In this document: positions 32,079 through 42,603 of the stretch, in pieces | Layout of the letters: each line of letters begins with the position of its first letter | Position numbering within the stretch: position 1 is the first letter of the stretch | Assembly (NCBI GenBank): GCA_006176705.1 | Contig: QRFJ01005784.1 | Coordinates: 186,001-250,000 of the forward strand | Reading direction: 5' to 3' | DNA: 64,000 bases | Source: Cocos nucifera | Lineage: Eukaryota > Streptophyta > Magnoliopsida > Arecales > Arecaceae | Notes under the pieces: generated by a model | Told to the model about the DNA's origin: nothing | What the model saw: the letters and a program-made list of their open reading frames with translations, nothing else | Databases searched by the model: none | Program-made: the position numbers and the translations under genes

Positions 32079-34583
32079 TATTGAAATTAGTATCCCAAAG
32101 CCAATCATTAGCCTATAGATAGTTGTATTGATTCTTGTCCTTGTATTTGAATTATTAACAAATAAAAATTATTTTAGAATTTTTCATCATAAATTCTTTC
32201 ATCTTCTAATGAACTCGTGTGTTGTGGTGAAGTTCTTAGGATGAAGAATTTGACGTTTAGTCCTTAAACATGTTTACGATTAAATTATATGTTGTTACCA
32301 AGAATGATAATGTTTATCTAGTATAGGTTGTTGTGTGCTATACAAGTTGGTTGTCTTCTTAACCAAGAAGTGTGAAGATACTAGTATGGCATGTAGATGA
32401 AATGTAGGGATACATCTATACGAAATATGACTAGCTCTAGAGCTTTTGCTATCAAGATTTGCTTTGATAGATATGGATATAAATATCTCTCCGATCTGAG
32501 ATCATGATGGTGACTTTCAAGTAACTCACTGTGCTTTGGTATCGGACTACTTGAATTTCTAATTCAGTGATGGAGGATTTCTGGGCACAGTCAAGTACTT
32601 AATGAGTCGGTGTGTGAGTCAAGATGGGATTGACTACTCTAGTTTAGGAGCTATGTTCAATTATGTTTCAATTTAGTAAATTCTTGGTTAAGATAGTCCT
32701 AGTGAGAAGTCACGAGATTGATTGTGTTGAGACACGATTTCGATGTACCTTTAAGGGTTGGTAATTGAACTCTAAGTCATCTTATACACAATGGTCAAAG
32801 AGATGAATAATGCGATAACTATAATAATGTAGATTTTTAATGTTAGGATTATGACTATTCAACCAATCTGAATATCGAGTACCATTGCTAAATGATCATT
32901 TCGATTAGTATAGAAATTAGTTCCTATGCTAACGACTTATGTTTGAACCTATAGAATCACACACATTAGAGATTTCTACTTGATCTAATGACTGATGAAG
33001 AGTCCTATTAGATTGGAACTCCTCGATTGAGAGTCTTAATGGACTGAAACTCTGAGTCTTACTTATTTGGAACTCTATGATCAGGAGTCCCATTGGACTG
33101 GAACTCTATAGTCAAGGATCCCACTAGATTGGAACTCTTCGATCGAGAGTTCTACTGCATTAGAATTCTAAGTCTTGCTTATTTGAAACTCTATGATTAA
33201 CACTCCTACTAGTTTGGAACTTTGTGATCATGAGTTCCACTCATTTGGGACACTAGGATCAAGAGTCCCACTGGTTTGGGACTCTTCAATCAAGAGTTTC
33301 ATTTTGATGGAACTCTATTATTCGGACACCCACTAGATTTGGATTTTATATTTATGAGAGGTTTAATTAGTAATTTGATTACTAATTAACTTAATTTGAT
33401 TGAGTAATAATTTTTGGATCAAGTCCAATTGAATTGGATTTGACTCGATTAGGTTATGAGATGACCTAATCGTCGAGGAGGTTTGATCCTTGATTTGATC
33501 AGAGATTGGGCTTAACCAATTTTTGATTTGATTAAAATTTAATTGAGTCTAATTAAGCCTAAATTAGTTTGATTTAATCTGATCTAATTGAGCCTAACGA
33601 AATTGGTTTGGGTTGGTCTAATTGGATAAGATTAGTTTGACCTAGTCTTCCCATATGCCACCTTGCCACTCTTCGCACCATCCCATTCTCCACGAGAAAG
33701 TGTTTCTCTTGCATTTTTTCCATGCAAGAGAAGGTGTGCACCCCTTCTTTCTCACACACCAATTGGATAAGAATAGGATGATTGCATTCAAATTCAAATA
33801 AGAGTTTGAGTTTGAATGAACTAACCCCTTATCTTATCTCTCTCATATGCCTCCACTTGTTTTGGTGCATCTATTAAATCATGGGAATTTTGGGGTGTGT
33901 GATAATAAGAAAGGAAGCCTCCTTACGTGTGTGAGTCCTCTCCTCTGCATGAAAAAAATCTAAAAACAAAATTGATGGGAGAAAAATAGAGAGAAAGATA
34001 GGCGCAAAGTTTTGAGTGAAAGTGCTGCCCTAGGTTTTTGATCTAGGGTTTGGCATGGGTTTTTCATGAGTTCTGATTGTCAGAACTTCACAAAATTTTC
34101 TAGAGAGCCTTCTCAACTCTCTTTTGCCTTTGTTACCTATCCAGAGCATCCAAAGAGTTGGTGGAGGAAGATCGAAGTTGTTCGATCTGATTTAGCCATG
34201 AAAAGAATCCATCGTTGAGCTAGTACTCAGAAGGAGCCGATCGGAATCAGGGCCTCATGTGGACAATTTATGAAGGCCAGACACACTGTGTGGCTGCATC
34301 ATGATGATCAGATCTCTCTGGTGGTGATTCAGTTATGGAGATTGACTACTCATGCAAAGGTAATGTATTTTGAACATGTAAAATAATAAAATAGTTTTAT
34401 TGCTGATTGCTATTATATTTTCAAATTCATTGCATATATGTCACATTAGATCTTGAATTTGTAGGATTTATAGATCTGATCTATAGCTCTTAAAAATTAA
34501 TTAGATTAATTTTTAATTCTATTGAATTTAATTTTCAAAAAAATTTTAAAAGTAGAGCTAGAAATCCTGCATGCTATCCATCA
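32079..34583 (+). repeat. 3' LTR of element A
   Basis: A 2,505-bp LTR, TATTGAAATTAG to TATCCATCA, followed by AGAAC, the target duplication. It contains the hairpin minisatellite at 32997-33315. Like the 5' LTR it starts TA rather than TG. Confidence 0.88.
32997..33315 (+). repeat. Hairpin minisatellite in A 3' LTR
   Basis: About ten units of GAGTC..ACT..GGACTC type matching 10622-10928 but with several units altered. Its presence in both LTRs places the expansion before A inserted. Confidence 0.85.
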
Positions 34584-34588
34584 AGAAC

Positions 34589-34668
34589 TCCCATAAATAG
34601 CTGATGTGAAGATTCCCATCCTATTTAAAGGCCTGAGATGCTATGGAGAGAAAGAGTTACGTTGAGAG
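34589..34668 (+). repeat. Element D 5' LTR, piece 2 of 3
   Basis: Eighty bases that continue D's LTR after A and match 46290-46370 of the 3' LTR (AGCTGATGTGAAGATTC, then the weak TATA-like TATTTAAAG at 34622). It ends in GAGAG (34664-34668), the target duplication of B. Confidence 0.85.
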
Positions 34669-36960
34669 TGAAGGGAAATCCTGATTTCTCGGTTCAGGTT
34701 CGTCCAGATCTGATCAGATCAAGAGATATATTTCAAAAATTTTTCTCTTGATCCCAATCAGATCTTGATATGTTTCAGATCTGATTCTTATTATTTTAAT
34801 AAATAAAATAAAATAAGATAAATTAAATCAAATTTAATTTACCTATTTTGGGTAATCCTATTACCCTGTAGATGATCCTGATTGCAGCGGAAGGTTCTGG
34901 ATCTAGCCACGCAAGCGCCTGACCTCTACCGGTATCCACTCGGGTTGGATCTGGAGATCCTCTTCTTCTCTATCACGTCTCCAAAAATTAGATCTGGATC
35001 TGATCTGGAGGATCTTCAAAACTCTTTTGAAGATCTGCAGTCGTCCTTTTGCAGCAGCGCAGCCTTCTTGCTTTTGATCGCCTTTCCTTGATCTGAATCG
35101 CACCAAACCTAAGTCCAAAACTCTTTTGGACGTGGAGAGGAGAAGGAGGAGAAGTTTAGGCATGGAGGAAGGAGGGGAGAGGCAGCCTTGGGGCGTGGGA
35201 AATCTCTATTCTAATTGCATTGGAATTAGGGTTGGGCGCAGGGTCTTATTTATAGACCTAAGCTTGTGATCCAACTCCTCTTCCTCTCAACCAATCACAA
35301 CCCTTTGTGAAATCAGATCTAAATCTGATTGGTTGGAATAGAGACCCCTGGATTCCTCCTTAGAGGGCGCCTAAGACCAGTCAAACTGGATTCTTAGTAG
35401 AACTCTGATTGGAATCCTAAAGGGAGGTGGAGTCCTTGTCCAACAAGGACTCCTAGGCGCCTCCTACTTGGGCTCACGCCACCCTAGGGTGGCGTGCGCC
35501 CTTCTCCTTGCCAGGTTCTGGCAGGGGGACAAGGCCCCCACCAGCTCTCCAATAGGTGCATGACATGTGGTCAAAAGTCAAAGGTGTCAATGGTCAACGT
35601 TTGACCAGTCAAAGGTAGACTTTTGACCAAAGTCAAAGAACAAGAAATGGCAGGTGACCAAAAATGGCAGGTAATGTCTTACAAATAAGACAACCTATTC
35701 TGACTTGGACAACCTCCAGTCAGACCATATGAAGGCCTCTGATTGAGCACAAACTCCTTTGGCTCAGTCAGGACAACTTATTTATGATAGTAAAAGAAGA
35801 ACGTTAGGTTCAATCGAGTGCTAGCACGATTTCCTTGAACCTAATTGAATCTCATTCAGATCAATTGAACTAGATCAGTTCAATTGATGATCACCAGATT
35901 CAAACCCTTGTTTGTGTGACCCAGTTAGGTTCAGTTCTGTATGGTAATGGGATATGTCATGATCTCTATCATAGACATCATCGAAACTCCTTTCGATGGA
36001 TCAGAACTCTTCTGATTCGAACAGCTAGAATGATCGATCATCTAAATCATTCTAATTGCTCCCAAAATCCACCAGTGACACCTAGCAGTATATGGTGGCA
36101 ACCCATCAGAGCTGAATGCGAACCTCTTGGTGCAGCTACCTGTGTGATTAAGTTCTTCTATCTTGAGCCCCGATCAGATTAGGGTTAAGGTGAACTCGTC
36201 AAACCCTAGTCTCTGTCATATGATGTAATCATTCGATTCGAGTCCAATGTGAAAATCTAAATAGAAACTCTTTCTATTATTTCACTCTACCATGGCCATG
36301 GGATTTCTGGACTTGATTCTCATGATCATCATAGGGCTGCTCCTCTACCACCGAGGTAGATAGATCCCATCTTGATGCAATCCAGTTCCTACAATGAACA
36401 TGCTATAGCCAACATACACCTCAGGGTTCCATATGGCTAGGAGACCGAGTAATGGTGTAGTCAAACTATAACACCCTCAAGGTGAACTGCCGATGCATCT
36501 CAGGTCAAAGAACCAGACACACTACTGCAGCATCGAGTCAGTCATTGACGAGAAGGTAGACTCCCTAATGACTACTCGAGGTGGTCACGCTCAGTGCCCT
36601 CGTTCTCTAACGAGTACCTGTACTCTCGCTCCGGTGTCTCCACACCGTAGACTCAAGACTCATCTACTAAAGAGAAGCGATCGTACACCAACCTTCCGGA
36701 TCAATCACCATCCTCGTGATGATCCTATGGTCGGGAGCTGTTTATGAGTTAATAATGATTATTCATGTCTTAAATTTTCAACTCTTGAAAATATGAATTA
36801 TCATTACCATTAACTCAAAGGATGTATCACAGACACTAAATACACATGTGTGATAGAAAATAACCCATTTTATTAATTATAGTCAAAATTACAATTTTGC
36901 CCCTAGAAGTGTATTACAAGTGTCAGCCAATTCTGGCTTCTAGGGCACATATATCTAACA
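34669..36960 (-). repeat. 3' LTR of element B
   Basis: A 2,292-bp LTR, minus-strand TGTTAGATATATGTGCC to GGGAAATC-CTTCA ends. It differs from 42604-44896 at about 30 sites by my reading, several of them single-base length changes. An identical-looking open stretch in both LTRs (35916-36182 and 43853-44119) is a by-product of LTR duplication, not a gene. Confidence 0.93.
35247..35254 (-). promoter_or_regulatory. TATA box in B 3' LTR
   Basis: The minus strand reads TATAAATA in the context GTC-TATAAATA-AGACCC, the same position as in G and C. Confidence 0.65.
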
Positions 36961-36971
36961 ATCTCCCACTT
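36961..36971 (-). other. Polypurine tract of B
   Basis: The minus strand reads AAGTGGGAGAT immediately before TGTTAGATATATG, the plus-strand priming site. Confidence 0.9.
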
Positions 36972-36989
36972 GTCCTAAAGCCAATTGGC

Positions 36990-38578
36990 TACAAGTCTAA
37001 GTCCCATCTTCTCAAGGTGGGCTTCGATCTTCTGCTGGCCCAACGGCTTTGTAAGTGGGTCTGCCACATTATCTGTGGAGTTGACTCTCTTGACCTCAAC
37101 GTAACCTTTCTCAAGGTAATCATGGATGAGATGGTATCACCATTTGCTTGGAACTCTTCCAGCTGACAGCTCCACCATTGCACACAAACAGACTTCCAGA
37201 TGTCGACTTTCGATCATCTATATCGGACATGAAGTCCGAGTCTGTGTATCCCTGGAACTTGGAGTTCTCCATTACCAAAGACCAACATCATATCCTTAGT
37301 TCTTCTCAAGTACTTAAGGATACATTTCACAGAAGTCCAGTGTTCTTCACCTGGATTTGACTGATATCTGCTTGTGACACTCACAGCATGGGCTATATCA
37401 GGTCGTGTACATAGCATGGCATACATGAGGCTCCCTATTGCAGAAGCATAAGGGATCTTGCTCATGCGTTCTATTTCCTCAGGTGTGCTGGGGCACATCT
37501 TCTTGGAAAGATGAATACCATGTCTGAAGGGTATTAATCCCCTCTTAGAGTTTTCCATACTAAACCTCTTTAGTACTTCCTCTATGTACATCTTCTGTGA
37601 AAGTCCTAGCATCCTATTCGGTCTATCCCTATAGACCTTAATTCCTAGAATAAAGGATGCTTCACCTAGGTCTTTCATGGAGAATTCCTTGGACAACCAC
37701 ATCTTGACTGATGTCAACATGGGAATATCATTCCCAATAAGGAGGATGTCATCCACGTACAATACGAGGAAGACAACAGCGCTCCCACTGACCCTTTTGA
37801 AAACACATGGTTCCTCTTCATTTTTGATGAAACCAAACTTTTTGATCACATCATTGAAACGAGTGTTCCAGCTCCGAGATGCTTGCTTAAGTCCATATAT
37901 GGACCTTTGCAGCTTGCAAACCTTGTGATCAGTATCACTGGATGTGAAACCTAGCGGCTGTTCCATATAGATATCTTCCTCAAGATATCCATTTAGGAAT
38001 GCCGTTTTCACGTCCATTTGCCATATTTCATAATCGAAATAGGCTGCAACAGCAAGCAATGTGCGGATGGATTTTAGCATAGCTACCGGGGAAAAGGTAT
38101 CCTGATAGTCAATGCCTTCACGTTGACTATAACCTTTTGCCACCAGTCTAGCCTTGAATGTCTCCACATTCCCATCTGCACCAATCTTTCTCTTGAAGAT
38201 CCATTTACACCCAATAGGTACTATACCTTCTGGTGGATCTACCAAGGTCCAGACTTGGTTTGAGTGCATCGAGTCGATCTCTGACTTCATTGCCTCAAGC
38301 CATTTCTCGGAGTCGATATCTGATATCGCCTCGTTGTAGGTTTTGGGATCATCACCATGAGCACCATTACCTATGAGGAACATTTCCTCTACGTCCTCTG
38401 AAATAATACCTAAGTATCTTTCAGGGGGACGGGAAACTCTTTCCGATCTACGAGGTGGAGGAGGTAGTGTTCTTATTGGCTCAACCTGATTTGGTTCCAC
38501 TTGGTCCTTAGCTCTTTCTGCTTGTGAGACTTTCTCATCAAGCTTAATCTGCTTTCCAATGCCACTATCTTGAATAAA
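36990..38578 (-). pseudogene. Element B RT and truncated RNase H
   Basis: Open on the minus strand from the stop at 38579 down to about 37214. It has an N-terminal acidic linker; RT blocks KWLEAMKSEIDSMHSNQVW, the GCKWIFKRKIGADGNVE region, MDVKTAFLNGYLEEDIYM, SIYGLKQASRSWN and YVDDILLI (YVDD at 37748-37759); and then YASAIGSLMYAMLCTRPDIA with ILKYLRRTKDMMLVFG. All RT catalytic residues are present. A frameshift near 37260 (GELQV) breaks RNase H, and at 37135-37138 a deletion removes 197 bp relative to C, taking out the central RNase H. The tail (SKHIERR is lost; ADPLTKPLGQQK type remains) runs to the polypurine tract. The RT looks usable, the RNase H does not. Confidence 0.9.
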
Positions 38579-39886
38579 CTATTTTTCAAGAAATATGGCA
38601 TGTCGACTCACAATCACATTGTGGTCTTCTGGAATGTAGAAATAGTATCCTAATGACTCTTTAGGATATCCTATGAATCGAGCTCTAAAGGACCTAAACT
38701 CTAACTTGTCCGCTTGTTGTCTTTTGACATAAGCCGGACAACCCCAAATTCTGAGATGACTCAGACTTGGTTTCTTACCGTGCCATATCTCATACGGTGT
38801 GGTAGGAACGGTTTTAGAGGGAACCCTATTCAGTAAATAGATTGAAGTTAATAATGAATGTCCCCAAAGAAAATCTGGGAGGTCTGTGAAGCTCATCATG
38901 GATCGAACCATATCCAATAGAGTCCGATTTCTCCGTTCTGAAACCCCGTTGAGTTGAGGTGTTCCTGGTGGAGTCCATTGAGAGACTATGCCATTTTCCT
39001 TAAGATAGTCTAGGAATTCCCGGCTAAGGTATTCACCTCCTCGATCTGATCGAAGAACCTTAATGGGTTTTCCAGTTTGTTTTTCTACTTCATGTCTGAA
39101 TTCTTTGAACTTTTCAAAGGCTTCAGACTTATGTCTCATAAGATACACATACCCATACCTAGACAGATCATCGGTAAAGGTAATGAAGTAGACAAAATTG
39201 CCTCTAGCCGGCACATCGAATGGGCCGCACACATCAGTATGTACTAGGGCAAGGAGATCTGTGGCCCTCTCCCCATGTCCAACAAAAGGGAGTTTAGTCA
39301 TTTTGCCTTGAAGACAAGATTCACAAGTTGGATATGACTCAAAAGTCAATGGACTCAATAGCCCATTTTTCTCCAATTTGTTAATCCTATCTTCTGCTAT
39401 ATGACCTAATCTCAGGTGCCATAGATATCTGTCGTTTGGACTATCCCTAGGTCGTTTGGCATTCACGTTTTGCTCGATAGTTAAAACAGGTACATCAATA
39501 TGCAACTGATAAAGACCATTAACAAGGAAACCATTTGCAATTTTATTTCTTTCATAAAGAATGTTACAATGGTCCTTAAAGAAGGTGATCACATAACCTT
39601 CTTGTGCTAAGCATGAAACAGAAATCAAATTCCTGCTAGCTGCAGGCACATAATAACAGTCTTTTAAAACTAAGTCTAAACCAGATGGTAATCGCAGAGG
39701 GTATGTTCCCACGGCTACTGCAGCAACTCTTGCTCCATTACCGACGCGTAGGATCATGTCTCCATCCCTCAGCCTCCTGCTATCCTCAAGACCCTGCATA
39801 GAAGTGCACAGATGAGCACTAGAACCAGAGTCAAGCACCCAACTGGATGCAGAAGAAACCGTAAGGTTAGACTCAATAACGAGCAT
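38579..39886 (-). pseudogene. Element B protease-integrase region
   Basis: A 435-residue open stretch on the minus strand. Protease: SSWVLDSGSSAHLCTSMQGL with an intact DSG active site. Gag-pre-integrase: WHLRLGHIAEDRINKL, then the second pair C-ES-C. Integrase: VHTDVCGPF (Asp), RSDRGGEYL (Asp) and NGVSERRNRTLLD (Glu), so the DDE triad is complete. The C-terminal block is LSHLRIWGCPAYV / FIGYPKESLGYYFY. It ends at HAIFLEK followed by one TAG; beyond that stop the same frame continues into RT, so a single base change separates the two halves. It joins gag through a frameshift near 40003. Confidence 0.92.
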
Positions 39887-40726
39887 ACCTCCAGAAGGAC
39901 CTTCCTTCTTGTTCTTTAGGGTGGCCAGGTAAGTAGGGCAGTTCCGCTTCCAATGGCCGTCGCTGTTGCAATGGAAACACTTTCCTTTGCCATCGACCTT
40001 TTTTCTTCGGTTCTGCCTTCTTCTTCTTTGATCCTTCTACCTTTTGCTTTTTCACAGACTTCTTTTTCTTTCCATAAGACTTTCTTTTGGAAGAAGTCCG
40101 TTCCATAGCAAGAACTGAGCCTTTAGAACCTTTCATAGAAAGCTCAGCGGTAACCAGCATATTCATCAACTCGGCCAAGGAATTTTGAAGTTTATGCATG
40201 TGGTAATTCATGATGAATTGCCCATATGCATCAGTCAAGGATTGCAGAATAATATCGTTCTGCAAGATCCAAGTCCAACTTCACACCGAGCTTCTCAAGC
40301 TCTTCCATGTCCTTGATCATTGTCAGACAGTGATCTTGGACTGACTGCCCATCACGCATCTTAGCCTTAAAAAGTCATTTTCGTGACTTGATATTTGGCT
40401 GCGCGACTCTGTTCACCAAACATCTCCTGCAGGTGAGCCAACATTTGGCGAGCAGTCCCGATATCTTCATGTTGGCGCTGGAGCTCATCAGACATCGAGC
40501 CCAACATGTAGTATCTGGCCTTATTGTCTTCGTCAATCCATTTTTCCAGAGACGCTCTCTGTTCAGTGGATGGACGAGCTGGTAAGGTGGGAGGGTCCTG
40601 GTCCAAAACATGTGTTAACTTCTCTGAACCCAAAACAATTTTGTAGTTCCTGAGCCAATCTTTATAATTGGGTCCAGTCAGTCTATGTGTGTCTAGGATA
40701 CGTGCCAGTGGGTTGGACGCAGACAT
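39873..40726 (-). pseudogene. Element B gag with two frameshifts
   Basis: Copia gag. The start is chosen at 40726-40724 (MSASNPLARILDTHRL), four bases after the acceptor-like CTACAG; a further upstream in-frame Met would lie inside the putative intron. Blocks: YKDWLRNYKIVL, RYYMLGSMSDELQRQHEDI, MLAHLQEMFGEQSRAAKYQVTK (frameshift near 40375), then DIILQSLTDAYGQFIMNYHMHKL and SVLAMERTSSKRKS with a Lys-rich stretch (second frameshift in an A run near 40003). The CCHC zinc knuckle lies across that second frameshift and can be read in the shifted frame near 39990-39940. Both shifts are at homopolymers, so sequencing or assembly error is possible. Confidence 0.88.
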
Positions 40727-42589
40727 TTTCCTGTAGAGAGTCAAAGATTCTAGTTAGATACTGTAATTTTGACTTGACCAATTTGTTTAGGGATTTTATT
40801 TTTAAACAAATTAGCTCCCACTATTTTCTCGGATCCCTACACTCCCTCTGTAGAGATGCGAAAATCTCCGCGATTGATGATTTCTAGTGGGTGGTGCGGT
40901 CTCACCAACTGACTCATCACCTCACCTAACAGTTATTGGTGATGGGTTAGCCAATGAGTGAACAACTCTTGTTCAATGATTCTCTAATCATGGTGCACCC
41001 AAACTTGGTCTCTAATTCATGAATCTCACCGTATCCGGAAATATTGATCCACTCCTTAGTTAAGTCAGACCCACCATTTGCATAGACTGGGTTCCTAATT
41101 GGGTCTCTCACCGTATCCGGAATATTGAGCCCAACTCATCCTCCAGCCCATAGCATCCAATGCCTAATAGACATGGTTGCGTCTTCCCGGTGCAACTGAG
41201 CCACTGTATCCAGCCGAGAACAATCAACCCCGGGAAGGGCCCGCACGTCTACAATGGTGGAAGACCTCAGACTTAATCTTTTCTTAGGGAGAATTGATTC
41301 AGGTCTCATTAAACTAGACTTGGCTTAGTCATAACAATTATGACTAACCTAGTGGCATGGGTCAGCTCGGATTATTGACCACCTCAGATCAGAACTGTGT
41401 CAACAGATATGGCCAGGTAAGTGAGACCGGTGGAAGGAATATGCCGTTAACTCGCACAAGAACGCATTCAGGTCGAGTAGCTTCCAATTAAAAACCAGTC
41501 GGTCGTCTGTGCCAAACTTACCTTAGACACCAAATTGTTGAGTCAGAACCAATTGGGTTAGCCTACAATCCAGACTCTAACCTCTGAGCCTAATTAGGTC
41601 TTGCTTGATCGTGACTCGATCTTGACCCAGACTTAATCCTATTAGGCTGGTCAATTTAAGCATTGTTGATCCCATCTAACCAACTCTTGATTCGGTTTGA
41701 TCAACCGCTTAGACCTAATTGAGCTACCCAAGCCCGAACCCAGTATTATGAATATGTCTTAGATCTGAAATTCTCAATTTTAGACCTAATTAATATTCCA
41801 TAAACTTAATTCTTAATTAAGTTGGGTTCATAAACAAAATATGCACAATAAATCCTAGGGTTTCAGGATCTAGGGTTTTGCAGAAAGTAAGTTTTGGGTT
41901 TCTGATTAAGGACGAACACGCAGCACCCCTACACGTCATAAGAACACCCCATCGAATGGGAAGAGAGGGCCTTTAAACCCTTCTTCGTTCTTATGACCGG
42001 ACGGCCAAGAGGAACGCCTTAATCAGGAACATGTAAATCTACAAAACAGTTATAGATCTATATCATATATCTCATATACAAATTTAGATCTAATCAATGG
42101 CATATTTTGCATACATCTCATGTATCAAATCATGCATATTTTTCAGATCTAAATTATCACATAATAATCTAAAAAATTAGATTTAAATTGATCTAATCAA
42201 AATAAATTCTAATCTAGACAATTATGTAGAACTATTCTACAACTAGTCTAGTCATGCATCTATCATATCTCATATGATATTTAAAATTAAATAATTTTTA
42301 TTTGCTGTTTATCAGATGTTATTATAACACTTATAATATCAGAAAATAGTAAATAAGAAGATCTAAAATATGATTTAATCAGATTAAATCAAAGACATGC
42401 AAAACTATTCTATAGAACTATTCTATTCTAGAACTAGTCATGCATATCTTCATTTAATCTTAGATCCAAATCATTTAATTTTAATTTTTTCTGATTTCAG
42501 ATCTGATCACATCTCATGTGACATCTGAAATCATTTTATTTTCTAATTAAAATAAAATTAAAATCAGATCTAAACAATTTAGAACCATG
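40727..42589 (-). mobile_element. Element B untranslated leader
   Basis: A 1.86-kb leader, collinear with that of C (56565-58427). It includes the splice-donor inverted repeat (41415-41523) and ends TTTGACTCTCTACAG|GAAA just before gag. Splicing from 41521 to 40731 would remove 791 nt. No coding frame. Confidence 0.8.
41415..41523 (-). promoter_or_regulatory. Leader 5' splice donor in an inverted repeat (B)
   Basis: On the minus strand GTGTCTAAG|GTAAGTTTGG has its intron start at 41521. The perfect inverted 8-mer pair AGGTAAGT (41415-41422 on plus) and ACTTACCT (41516-41523) is separated by 93 nt. A nested stem GACCG/CGGTC (41425-41429, 41500-41504) replaces the AGTGG/CCACT stem of A. This is the most intact copy of the structure in the window. 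Confidence 0.6.
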
Positions 42590-42601
42590 GCTCTGATACC
42601 A
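42590..42601 (-). other. Primer-binding site of B
   Basis: The minus strand reads an exact TGGTATCAGAGC, 2 nt inside the LTR at 42604, matching initiator tRNA-Met. Confidence 0.95.
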
Positions 42602-42603
42602 GT

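Larger units (their letters stand above)
9722..34583 (+). mobile_element. Element A, Ty1/copia, split by G and H
   Basis: A complete but degenerate plus-strand copia retrotransposon: two 2.5-kb LTRs, a primer-binding site, a leader, gag, protease, integrase, RT, RNase H and a polypurine tract. Without the inserts G (17088-23531) and H (23916-31846) it is about 10.5 kb. It is flanked by AGGAC (9717-9721) and AGAAC (34584-34588), a 5-bp target duplication with one change, and sits in the 5' LTR of D. The coding part has many stops and an RNase H deletion, so it cannot move itself. The domain order protease-integrase-RT-RNase H makes it Ty1/copia, Tork-like by my reading. Confidence 0.88.

Noticed and set aside
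35916..36182. An 88-codon open stretch, repeated exactly at 43853-44119, and an 84-codon one at 36493-36747 / 44429-44683
   Set aside because: They are the same positions in the two LTRs of B; identity follows from LTR duplication, and the copies in G and C are broken.
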